Part shown: piece by piece, positions 9,117-16,752 of the stretch
Position numbering within the stretch: position 1 is the first letter of the stretch
Layout of the letters: every line of letters begins with the position of its first letter
Assembly (NCBI GenBank): GCA_021414115.1
Contig: JAIOPD010000004.1
Coordinates: 1 to 64,000 of the forward strand
Direction: 5' to 3'
Source of the DNA: Planctomycetia bacterium
GTDB taxonomy: Bacteria > Planctomycetota > Planctomycetia > Pirellulales > UBA1268
DNA length: 64,000 nt
Notes under the pieces: model-generated
Databases searched by the model: none
What the model was told of the DNA's origin: nothing
Seen by the model: the letters and a program-made list of their open reading frames with translations, nothing else
Program-made: the position numbers and the translations under genes

Positions 9117-12100
9117 GAGAGGCGATAGCCGACTGCGGCACTCACGTACGAGGGATCGATGAACTGCTGGAAGCCGTCGAGGAACTGAACACGCTCGGAA
9201 CCGGGTGCGAACACGGCCTCGAACTCAGGAGCGTTGCCATAGACGGTGAACTCGGATGTGCTCGGATACCAGTCACTGGTCACATGCTGGTCGAACTGGT
9301 CCGGCCGCGCCTCACGCTTGCAGGCGATCACGCCGCCGAATGCCGGCCGTGGAGCCGCGACCGCCTCCTTGATGAGCACGGCGATGTCGCACAGCCGACG
9401 TCTCGCGGCGTGAGGAGCCATCAGTTCATCGGCCAGTCGAACGATGCGAGCCTGCCAGACTTCCATGAGCCGATCCGGCTCTTTCTTCGTCGGACTCTTC
9501 TTGCCGGGTTTCCAGTTGTCACGACGGCTGATGATCGTGGCATGCGACACGTCGATGTCAGCCGCCCGCGCGGCGAGCAGCTTGATGGCGGCGGCGTGGA
9601 TCGGCCGTCCGAAGGAGGCGGCCTTGATTTCCTTGGGACTGACGAAGAGAAGCTGCTTGCCTTTCGGCTCCACGTTTTCGAGATTGCCGACGAGACGGAA
9701 GTGCTCGAGATCGATCGCGCCGAGGGGTTCGGCGACCCGGGCGGCGTAGTTCAACTCATGGGCGGCGAGCCCATCTCTCAGCCCCTGGGCCAGAAGCACG
9801 ATCTCCTCGAGCTGCCGGTCACCGTGCGGCCCGTGCGGGAGTCGCCCGCTGCGCACCATGGCCTCCTCCCATGCAGACTGGCCGTGGGGATCGGTGGCGA
9901 GCACGGTGAGCAGTTCGAGCGTCAGTTCGCGGACGGCCTTTTTTCCGAGCGCAAGCGGCAGCGTGGCGGGCGTCGCCATTTCGTCGGCTCGCCACGTGCT
10001 GACGCCGAACGCCTGCTCGAGATACAGCCCCAGCGGATCCCGCACGAACTGCTCGAGGAACGCCACGTCGATCTCGGGCTTCTCGGTGGAGGGTGCCTCC
10101 GCGCTCTCTGCGACCGCTGCCGGTGGCGGTATGCCGGGAGATCCGGAGGTCGTGCGACCGGCGGCTGCCACGGACGCACCCGGCCGCTCCCCGACCGCTC
10201 TGGCCACTTGTGCCGCGATCGGGTCGTGGCTCCAGATGACGCCGGGCTGCACCGACCCGGGGAGAAAGTTCTTCCTGCCGAGATGGTGTCGCGGCTGATC
10301 GATCTCGATCCCGCTTTGGCCTGTGATCTTCTCGCGAGCCACGCCGTGTCGCACGGCGAAGTCGGCCAGTTCCGCCAGCGGTGTGACCAGCGGGACGACC
10401 TCGTTGGTCTTCACGTCGCGGCCCGTGCAGGTGATCACCAGCCGCTCCTCTGCGGCCAGCAGGCAGTCGAGCAGGGCCCTGCGGCCTTCCGAACGCGGAT
10501 CGACGTCGCCCACGAGCGGCATCTTCGCGACGAGGTCGTCCTTGGAAGGATCCGTCGCGCCGAATGCCTTGTCGTCGTAGCCGATGACACAGACGACGCG
10601 GAACGGCACGCCCCGCAACGGCACCATCGACGTCGCCGTGATCGCGCCGGTGCGAAGCGGCTGCCGGCCGGCCTGCTCCGCGAACCACTCGGCGAGCAGC
10701 GTGCGGATCTCCTCGAACGCGACGCGGCGGTCGGCCGCGGCGCCGGCCGCGGCCTCGCGGAGCCGGCGGAGCTCTGCGAGTGGCTCGGCCAACTGGCGGC
10801 ACCGCTCGCCGCACAGGGCGACGAGCGCGAGTTCAATCGCATCGCACCACTCCGCAGCGGGCCTGGGTGTGGCCGACAGGCCGGCGAGGACGCCGACCAC
10901 TTCGAGCACACGGATGAGCTTCGTGATCGAGGCGACGTCGGCCGGATCGAGGCCGGCCAGCGGCACGACGCCGCCGAGTTCGGGCTTCGGCGTGTCGTCG
11001 GGCAGCAGGGCCCCGAGCAGCATCTGTTCGAGCCCGGACTTCCAGGTGTGGATGTCACGCAGGCTCACGTCGCCGATCGAGAGGCCGCGACGCTCCCGAT
11101 GGCCGTGATCGAGTCCCCACCGCACCTGCGTCTGCGCGAGGAGGTTTTCCCAGGCGGCGACCGTGTCGTCGTCGATCCCGAGATGCGGCCGCACGAGGGG
11201 ATGGCCTGCGACGCCCAGCACGTCGTCCACCGAACACCGTGAGCCCGGCAACGCGAGGACCCGGGAGAGCAGGTCGATCGCCTCGCTGGTCTCGCGAAGA
11301 CCACGGTCGGCCACCACGAGCGGCAGTGTGATCTTCCGCTCCTTGCCTTCGTGGTCGAGACCGACCACGGTCCGCTGGAAGACCGCCTCGAGGTGCGGAG
11401 CCGCCTTGTCGAGGCAGGGGCTGACGATCACGACATCGTGGGGCTGAAGGCCTGCGAGGCCGTGGCGCTTTGGATCGGCGAAGGCGTGGAGGAGCGACTC
11501 GTGGAGCACCTCTGCCTGCCGGGAGAGACTGTGGCAGCGATGGATCGTGATCGAATGATCGACCGCGGGGTCGTGCTGCACCGACTCCGGGTTGCGACCC
11601 GAGGCCACCGTACACTGCATCCGCTCGAGCAGGCTCGTCGGCGGCTCTCCCCCGGCCTCCGGCACGTCCACCACGGCGACGCCCTGCGACGTGATCAGGG
11701 TCTGGAGTTCTCGGGCCCCGCTCAGCCAGATGGCCGGCAGCGGATCGAAGTCCGCCGACAGGACGGGCTCATCGGCCTCGGCGGCTTCCGCCTCGCTCTT
11801 TCGGCTGTTCCGCCGCAGCGGCCGGCCGCGGAGTTTCTCCTCGAGCGGCTGGGGGCCTGTCTTTTGCCATTCGGCCCGCAGTCCGGGCGACGGATGGACG
11901 AGCAGCGCCTCCACGTCGCACGCCGTGGCCAGTTCTTCGAGGGCCTGAAGCTGGGGCCACGAAAGCGACTGGAGACCGGCCACGAGGAGCGGGGAGTGCG
12001 GACCACGATGCGCGACGCTCGCCCGCGCTGGCGGCGACTTTCTCGCGATTCGCTGCCGCACGATTCTCCAGAGGTCGAACTGCCAACGGTCCTGGTCGGG

Positions 12101-12616
12101 GAGCAGGTCGGGAATCGGCTCGCCGTTTTGTTGCACGTCGTTGGCCGTGGGATTCATGTGCCGCGTGGGCGTGTCGCGATCCCACTCGAGGATCATTCCC
12201 GGCCGGCGAACGTGATATTCGTCGAACAGGCCCGCGATCCGCCGCGCGGTGAGGAGCGGCTCGCGGTGGACGTCGAACGGGATGCCGAGCGCGTCGGCGT
12301 CTGGGCCCGTGATCACGTCGAGCACGGCGAACGTGAGCCGGTCGAACGACCACGGATCGGGCTCCCGGCTCCGCGGCGGCTGCAGCAGCGAGAGGAGCGT
12401 GCCGGGGTAGGAGATCTCGACGTTGGCGACGATGCCATCGCCGCCGCCGCCGGCCCCTAGCCTCGTCGCCAGTTCGCTCCAGAGCCAGGCTTTCGCACCG
12501 GCCGTCGGCACCACGATCCGGGGCTTCGCAAAGAGGTCGCGGTCGCGGGAAAGAAACTCCTCGGCCGGGTCGAGGATCTCTCGCAGACTCGAGACGTAGC
12601 GGATGGCGAGTGGCAT
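9113..12616 (-). CDS. recC: RecC, exodeoxyribonuclease V gamma subunit
   Basis: This 1,167-residue protein matches RecC in size (E. coli about 1,120), in operon position and in N-terminal character (MPLAIRYVSSLREIL, then a region with IVVPTAGAKAWL). RecC has a degenerate helicase-like fold that splits the duplex and recognises Chi. The ATG at 12616 was chosen because it starts the family-like N-terminus; the open frame extends upstream to 13174, but that part overlaps the propeller gene on the same strand and lacks family character. A 17-bp palindrome lies 16 bases before the start. The gene overlaps recB by 4 bases. Confidence 0.88.
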   Translation of the reverse strand: MPLAIRYVSSLREILDPAEEFLSRDRDLFAKPRIVVPTAGAKAWLWSELATRLGAGGGGDGIVANVEISYPGTLLSLLQPPRSREPDPWSFDRLTFAVLDVITGPDADALGIPFDVHREPLLTARRIAGLFDEYHVRRPGMILEWDRDTPTRHMNPTANDVQQNGEPIPDLLPDQDRWQFDLWRIVRQRIARKSPPARASVAHRGPHSPLLVAGLQSLSWPQLQALEELATACDVEALLVHPSPGLRAEWQKTGPQPLEEKLRGRPLRRNSRKSEAEAAEADEPVLSADFDPLPAIWLSGARELQTLITSQGVAVVDVPEAGGEPPTSLLERMQCTVASGRNPESVQHDPAVDHSITIHRCHSLSRQAEVLHESLLHAFADPKRHGLAGLQPHDVVIVSPCLDKAAPHLEAVFQRTVVGLDHEGKERKITLPLVVADRGLRETSEAIDLLSRVLALPGSRCSVDDVLGVAGHPLVRPHLGIDDDTVAAWENLLAQTQVRWGLDHGHRERRGLSIGDVSLRDIHTWKSGLEQMLLGALLPDDTPKPELGGVVPLAGLDPADVASITKLIRVLEVVGVLAGLSATPRPAAEWCDAIELALVALCGERCRQLAEPLAELRRLREAAAGAAADRRVAFEEIRTLLAEWFAEQAGRQPLRTGAITATSMVPLRGVPFRVVCVIGYDDKAFGATDPSKDDLVAKMPLVGDVDPRSEGRRALLDCLLAAEERLVITCTGRDVKTNEVVPLVTPLAELADFAVRHGVAREKITGQSGIEIDQPRHHLGRKNFLPGSVQPGVIWSHDPIAAQVARAVGERPGASVAAAGRTTSGSPGIPPPAAVAESAEAPSTEKPEIDVAFLEQFVRDPLGLYLEQAFGVSTWRADEMATPATLPLALGKKAVRELTLELLTVLATDPHGQSAWEEAMVRSGRLPHGPHGDRQLEEIVLLAQGLRDGLAAHELNYAARVAEPLGAIDLEHFRLVGNLENVEPKGKQLLFVSPKEIKAASFGRPIHAAAIKLLAARAADIDVSHATIISRRDNWKPGKKSPTKKEPDRLMEVWQARIVRLADELMAPHAARRRLCDIAVLIKEAVAAPRPAFGGVIACKREARPDQFDQHVTSDWYPSTSEFTVYGNAPEFEAVFAPGSERVQFLDGFQQFIDPSYVSAAVGYRLS

Positions 12617-12632
12617 GAGGCGTCCTTGCGAA

Positions 12633-12649
12633 ACGATACCGCATATCGT
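12633..12649. promoter_or_regulatory. palindrome upstream of recC, candidate operator
   Basis: ACGATA and TATCGT form perfect 6-bp arms around a 5-base centre, ending 16 bp before the recC start codon. The position and symmetry fit a dimeric repressor site or a small mRNA hairpin. The regulator is unknown, and resemblance to any LexA box is not claimed. Confidence 0.4.
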
Positions 12650-12742
12650 CTCCGGCCTGGGCGGGCGGGCGCTTCGCCGCCGACCACTTCGCCGAGCGGT
12701 CCTGGTTTGCCGACGCGCCGCACCACATCGACCGGAGACGAT
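12645..12742. repeat. 11-bp inverted repeat bracketing the gap between the propeller gene and recC
   Basis: ATCGTCTCCGG at 12645-12655 is the exact reverse complement of CCGGAGACGAT at 12732-12742. The right arm begins just after the stop of the upstream propeller gene on the minus strand, and the left arm overlaps the recC palindrome. The loop of about 76 bases could fold as a terminator or attenuator, or the structure could mark a small inserted element. There is no T-run that would make a classical terminator. Confidence 0.5.
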
Positions 12743-12743
12743 T

Positions 12744-14336
12744 TTAGGGCAACTCGCCCCGATTCTCGACGGCGAAGAGGTGCTTCTGGGAGGCCACAAA
12801 CAGCGTGCCGTTGGCGGCCGTCGGCACCGACCAGACCGCCGAACCGAGGCGGACGTCGGCGAGATGTTTTCGCTCGCGTCCGGCCTGAAGCACCGTGAGG
12901 CCCCGCCGCGTTCCCACATAGACCTTGGCGTCGGCCACGACGGTGGATGACCAGATCTCCTCGCGGGTGTCATAGACCCACTCGCGTGTGCCGGTCGCGG
13001 CGTCGAGGCAATGGATCTTCCCCGTGTGTTCGGCCGCGTACACGAGCCCATCGGCAATGGACACGGTCGAGAGCGAACGACCGATGTCGAGATACCGCCA
13101 GACGACGCCCGACAGGCTGACGTCGCCCGAGCCGTCAGCCCGCAGGCACGTGATCGCTCCGCGACCAGCTCCATGGAGCGGGTCCTGGCCGATGGTCACG
13201 TAGATGCGGCCGCCATGAAAGACCGGTGAGCCGATGATCTCACTCGGGCTCACGAGCATCCCGTCGCGGTCGAGTGTCCGAGGGCCGCCGCGGACCAGGG
13301 CCCAGTAGTCGATCGGCTTACCATCCTGGACGCGATAGCCCGGCGGATTGCAGTCGCACTTCCACGCCTGGCGGAGAACCGTCTCGCGACTACCTGCGGC
13401 CGACGCGAGTTCAAACCCGTAGCAGGTGCCATCGCCGCCGCCATAGACCACCAGGGGCCGCTCGGCTGTCGGCGCGAAGGTGGGCGATGACCACTGGCCG
13501 TGGAACGTGCCGCCGCTGATCGTGCCGTCATCTCTGGCGAGAAGCCGGCCGGTCCGCTTGTCGAGCGCCACCAGAGACGCCGCCGTGGGCAGCACCATCT
13601 TTCCGTCGTAGACGCCGTTGCCCGTGCCGACGTAGGCACAGTCGCCCACCACGAGAATCGAGCAGTTGGTGGCATCGTGCGGAAACACCGGAAGGTCGCG
13701 GAGCATGTCGAACCTCCAGACGACGTCAGCGTCGGAGGTCCCGAGGTCGATGGGCTTCGCCGTCGACGGCACCATGAACGACGCTTCGTCGGTGAACGGG
13801 CCGTCGTTGCCATCGGCCATTCCGTCGGCGTCGAGGCAGAGCGCCTCGCAGCGGTTCGTCACCACGTAGACGCGGTCGTCATCGACCGTCGCGGTCGAGC
13901 AGATGCCAAGCTTCATGGCGTCGAAGTCTTCGCTCACCTTCGAGCGGTCGATCTCGAGTTTTGGGACGACGAGTCGCCAGAGCAGCCGCCCGGACTTCTC
14001 GTCGAGGCACAGGAGCACGCCCCCTTCGGTCGTCTCGAAACGGGGATCGTCGATGTCCTCGTCGTTGGTGCCGACGTAGACCCGGCCGCCGGCGACGACC
14101 GCGCTGGAGTAGTTCTCACCGCCGATCCTCACGACCCAGCGGACATTCTTCGAGGTCGTCGGGTCGAGACCAAGGCGGTCGCGGCGGCGCTTGCCGGGAT
14201 GGAAACTCGCCGGGAGATCGCGTTCTTCAGCGGAGAGGTTGCGCGTGGCGCTGCCGCCCCATTGCGGCCAGTCACCGCCCCAGGCAGGCACGGCCGCGAG
14301 GAGGATCGTTCCGATCACGAGCGCGAATCGAGCCAT
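12744..14336 (-). CDS. exported PQQ-type beta-propeller protein
   Basis: This 530-residue protein begins with a signal peptide (MARFALVIGTILLAAVPAWG), followed by GDWPQWGG, a common opening of planctomycete PQQ-repeat proteins. Many propeller blades of the type V-W-R / VYVGT / G-K-I-H-C-L-D-A-A-T-G are visible through the C-terminus. Such proteins are periplasmic or cell-surface; some bind PQQ as dehydrogenases, but most are scaffold-like with unknown substrate. No dehydrogenase active site is recognised, so enzymatic activity is not claimed. The ATG at 14336 is chosen because it starts the signal peptide; an upstream extension to 14426 adds a basic, family-unlike tail. It precedes recC by 127 bp on the same strand. 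Confidence 0.8.
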   Translation of the reverse strand: MARFALVIGTILLAAVPAWGGDWPQWGGSATRNLSAEERDLPASFHPGKRRRDRLGLDPTTSKNVRWVVRIGGENYSSAVVAGGRVYVGTNDEDIDDPRFETTEGGVLLCLDEKSGRLLWRLVVPKLEIDRSKVSEDFDAMKLGICSTATVDDDRVYVVTNRCEALCLDADGMADGNDGPFTDEASFMVPSTAKPIDLGTSDADVVWRFDMLRDLPVFPHDATNCSILVVGDCAYVGTGNGVYDGKMVLPTAASLVALDKRTGRLLARDDGTISGGTFHGQWSSPTFAPTAERPLVVYGGGDGTCYGFELASAAGSRETVLRQAWKCDCNPPGYRVQDGKPIDYWALVRGGPRTLDRDGMLVSPSEIIGSPVFHGGRIYVTIGQDPLHGAGRGAITCLRADGSGDVSLSGVVWRYLDIGRSLSTVSIADGLVYAAEHTGKIHCLDAATGTREWVYDTREEIWSSTVVADAKVYVGTRRGLTVLQAGRERKHLADVRLGSAVWSVPTAANGTLFVASQKHLFAVENRGELP

Positions 14337-14456
14337 GGTGACTACCGTGCTCCAGGAGATGCCGGCGGATTGCGTTCGTCGATTGCGAGAAGACGAATCG
14401 TAGGCACGCCTGGGCCGCCGATCCAATCACGGCCAGAAGCTACCGTGAATTTCCCG

Positions 14457-15503
14457 TCAGCGGGCTGGCGCGGCGGCCGGCTCGACCCGCTTCAGCAGCC
14501 GGAAGAAGTCGCTGTCGGTCGTGAGCACGACCGTGCTGTCGCTACCGAGCGTCTTCTTGTAGGTGTCGAGCGTCTGCACGAAGCCGTAAAAGTCAGCCGC
14601 CTGCGGGCTCGAGGCATAGGCCTTCGAGTAGACCTCCGAGGCCTGGGCATCGGCCGCACCCTTGATCTCCTGCACTTTCCGATAGGCATCCGACTGGATC
14701 CGCTGGAGGTCCTTGTCGCGACGGCCCTCGATCTTGGCCGCCTCGCCCGCGCCCTCCGAACGGAACCGTTCGGCGATCTGCATCCGCTCCGAAATCATCC
14801 GGTCGTAGATCTTCTCGATCACGCCCTCTTTGTAGTTCACCCGTTTCACGCGGACGTCGAGCAGTTCGATCCCCCAGAGCCCCATCTTCGGGGCCGCGGC
14901 CGCGAGGATCTCGCGCTCGAGTTCCTTGCGGCCGAAGCGGATCGGCGGCAGTGTGCCGACCGTCGCCGAGGCCTCGGCGATCGTGGCATCCTGCTCGGGC
15001 TTGCGTGTTTTGTCGGAGCGCACGAGCTCGATGAGATCATGCCGCGCGACGACGTTGCGAGTCTCGCTGCCGATGATGTCGTCGATCCGCGAGAGGGCGC
15101 TGCGCTCGTCGCGCAGGCTCTGGAAGTAGACGAGCGGATCGACGATCCGCCAGCGGGCGAACGTATCGACCACCACGTAGAGCTTGTCGCGGGTCGTCAT
15201 CTCGTTGGGGATGCCGTCCCATTCCAGGATCCGCTTGTCGAACCGGTTGGCCTGCTGGACGAAGGGCACCTTGAAATGGAGCCCGGCCCCGGCCCCGGCC
15301 CCGGAGTTCGAGTTGATCGGGCTGCCCACGGGCCGGCCAAACTGCGTGAGGACCACCTGCTCGGTCTGGTGGACCGTGTAGGCGCAGCCGAAGATCAGCA
15401 CGGCGGCCGCGACTCCGGCGATGGCACCGAGCGGCGAGAAGAGCCAGTCGGTGAGCCGCCGGGCCCACTGCAGCAGAGGATGGTTGATCGGAAGGGGACT
15501 CAT
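14457..15503 (-). CDS. hflC: HflC, band-7/SPFH modulator of FtsH
   Basis: This 348-residue SPFH protein has one N-terminal membrane anchor (residues about 25-45), then VHQTEQVVLTQFGRPVG, a prohibitin-fold domain and a coiled coil ending with AYASSPQAADFYGFVQTL, as in HflC. In E. coli HflK and HflC form a ring cage around the FtsH protease. The gene overlaps hflK by 4 bases. A run of alternating Gly-Ala (GAGAGAG) near residue 70 is encoded by a hexanucleotide repeat just before the LHFKVPF motif. FtsH itself is not in the window. Confidence 0.9.
   Translation of the reverse strand: MSPLPINHPLLQWARRLTDWLFSPLGAIAGVAAAVLIFGCAYTVHQTEQVVLTQFGRPVGSPINSNSGAGAGAGLHFKVPFVQQANRFDKRILEWDGIPNEMTTRDKLYVVVDTFARWRIVDPLVYFQSLRDERSALSRIDDIIGSETRNVVARHDLIELVRSDKTRKPEQDATIAEASATVGTLPPIRFGRKELEREILAAAAPKMGLWGIELLDVRVKRVNYKEGVIEKIYDRMISERMQIAERFRSEGAGEAAKIEGRRDKDLQRIQSDAYRKVQEIKGAADAQASEVYSKAYASSPQAADFYGFVQTLDTYKKTLGSDSTVVLTTDSDFFRLLKRVEPAAAPAR
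15282..15304. repeat. CCCCGG hexanucleotide microsatellite in hflC
   Basis: Nearly four CCCCGG-type units in a row encode GAGAGAG in HflC. Six-base units keep the frame, so copy number could change without breaking the protein. Confidence 0.75.
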
Positions 15504-16510
15504 TCGGCCACCGCCTTTCCCTGGCCAGGTCGTGGTGCGGGCAGATTCATCAGCGGCAGAAACTGCTTGGCATCCTCGTCGAGGATGATCTTGCCGCCGA
15601 GTTTCGGGATCACCTCGGCCATCGTCTCCAGATACAGCCGCTGTCGCGTCACCGCGGGGGCCTTCTCGTACTGTTCGAGGAGAGCCTTGAACCGGGCCAC
15701 GTCTCCCTCCGCCTCGTTCACCCGCTTGAGGGCATAGCCTTCGGATTCGCGGAGCTTCCGCTCGGCCTCGCCGCTGGCCCGGGGGACGACCTTGTTGTAT
15801 TCCCCGTTGGCCTGGTTGATCATCTGCTCGCGTTCCTGCTGAGCACGGTTGACCTCGTCGAAGGACCGCTGCACCGCCGTGGGCGGATGGACGTTCTTGA
15901 GCTGCACCTGCTGCACCCGCAGACCCATCTCCAACTCCTGGACGAGCCCCGTGAGCTTGGCGATGGCGTCGGTCTCGATGCCCTGGCGTCCGATCGTGAG
16001 CACCTCGTCGACCGTGCGGTCGCCCACCACCTCCCGCATCACGCTCTCGGCGAGGTCGCGGAGCGTGGGGCCAGGCTCACGCATGTTGAAGAGATAGGCC
16101 TCGGGATCGGCGATCTCGTATTGCACCACCCACTCCACGTGCGCGGCGTTGAGATCGCCCGTCACCATGTCGCTCTCCCGCGACTGCTCGACCGACACTT
16201 GATCGGGATTCGAGGCCCCGGACGAGCCGAAACCGAACTCCATCTTGAGTTGTCGCTTCACCGGTAGGATCGTGACCGTGTCGATCCCGAACGGAACCTT
16301 GAACCGCAGGCCCGGACCGACCGTGCCCACGAACTTTCCGAACCGCTGGACGACGCCCACGCTCTCGGGGCCCACCGTATAGACGCCGCGGGCGAGGCCC
16401 GCGACGACGAGGGCCAGGATCGCGAGCGCCGCGGGGCCGCGGAAGTCGAAGCCGCCAGCGGGAAAGCCGCTGGGACGGCCGCCGAAGACGGGGTGACGGT
16501 TTTCAGCCAT
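15500..16510 (-). CDS. hflK: HflK, band-7/SPFH modulator of FtsH
   Basis: This 336-residue protein has a Gly/Pro-rich cytoplasmic start (MAENRHPVFGGRPSG), a membrane segment near residues 27-45 and the SPFH domain (VGVVQRFGKFVGTVGPGLRF). A coiled-coil region contains QQEREQMINQANGEYNKVVPRA and the terminal LYLETMAEVIPKLGGK, both typical of HflK. It is the first gene of an hflK-hflC pair. ATG 16510 was chosen over an in-frame upstream extension to 16780 that would run into the divergent promoter region. The gene is divergent from the DUF1549 gene across about 240 bp that holds two palindromes. Confidence 0.9.
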   Translation of the reverse strand: MAENRHPVFGGRPSGFPAGGFDFRGPAALAILALVVAGLARGVYTVGPESVGVVQRFGKFVGTVGPGLRFKVPFGIDTVTILPVKRQLKMEFGFGSSGASNPDQVSVEQSRESDMVTGDLNAAHVEWVVQYEIADPEAYLFNMREPGPTLRDLAESVMREVVGDRTVDEVLTIGRQGIETDAIAKLTGLVQELEMGLRVQQVQLKNVHPPTAVQRSFDEVNRAQQEREQMINQANGEYNKVVPRASGEAERKLRESEGYALKRVNEAEGDVARFKALLEQYEKAPAVTRQRLYLETMAEVIPKLGGKIILDEDAKQFLPLMNLPAPRPGQGKAVAE

Positions 16511-16577
16511 CGGGAATGAAGACCTCTTGGGGGCAGGGACAGGGTGGAAGATGTCAGTCTTACCCTCGCTGGGGGCA

Positions 16578-16599
16578 TGAGTCGAATCGCGGCGACTCA
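16578..16599. promoter_or_regulatory. inverted repeat in the hflK upstream region
   Basis: TGAGTCG and CGACTCA form perfect 7-bp arms with an 8-base loop, about 68 bp upstream of the hflK start. It could be an operator or a 5'-leader hairpin; nothing in the sequence decides between them. Confidence 0.35.
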
Positions 16600-16620
16600 A
16601 AACGTCTGGCCTCCCGGCGC

Positions 16621-16643
16621 ACACTGAGTACTCTATAGAGTGT
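16621..16643. promoter_or_regulatory. AT-rich palindrome between hflK and the DUF1549 gene
   Basis: ACTCTATAGAGT (16630-16641) is a perfect 12-bp palindrome. It is overlapped by ACACT and AGTGT outer arms at 16621-16625 and 16639-16643. It lies in a locally AT-richer stretch of a divergent intergenic region, as expected for a shared operator or back-to-back promoters. Confidence 0.4.
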
Positions 16644-16752
16644 CTGATTCCCGCTGATCGGTCGCGTTTGCAGACCCGCGTGCAGATTGTCCCGGTTGCC
16701 GGGTGATGCACGGCGATGCGGGTGTTTCCCAGAAACCTCTCGAAGGTGGACG

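Noticed and set aside
9284..11242. 652-codon plus-strand open frame opposite recC
   Set aside because: No recognisable motif or hydrophobic pattern; the opposite strand encodes RecC.
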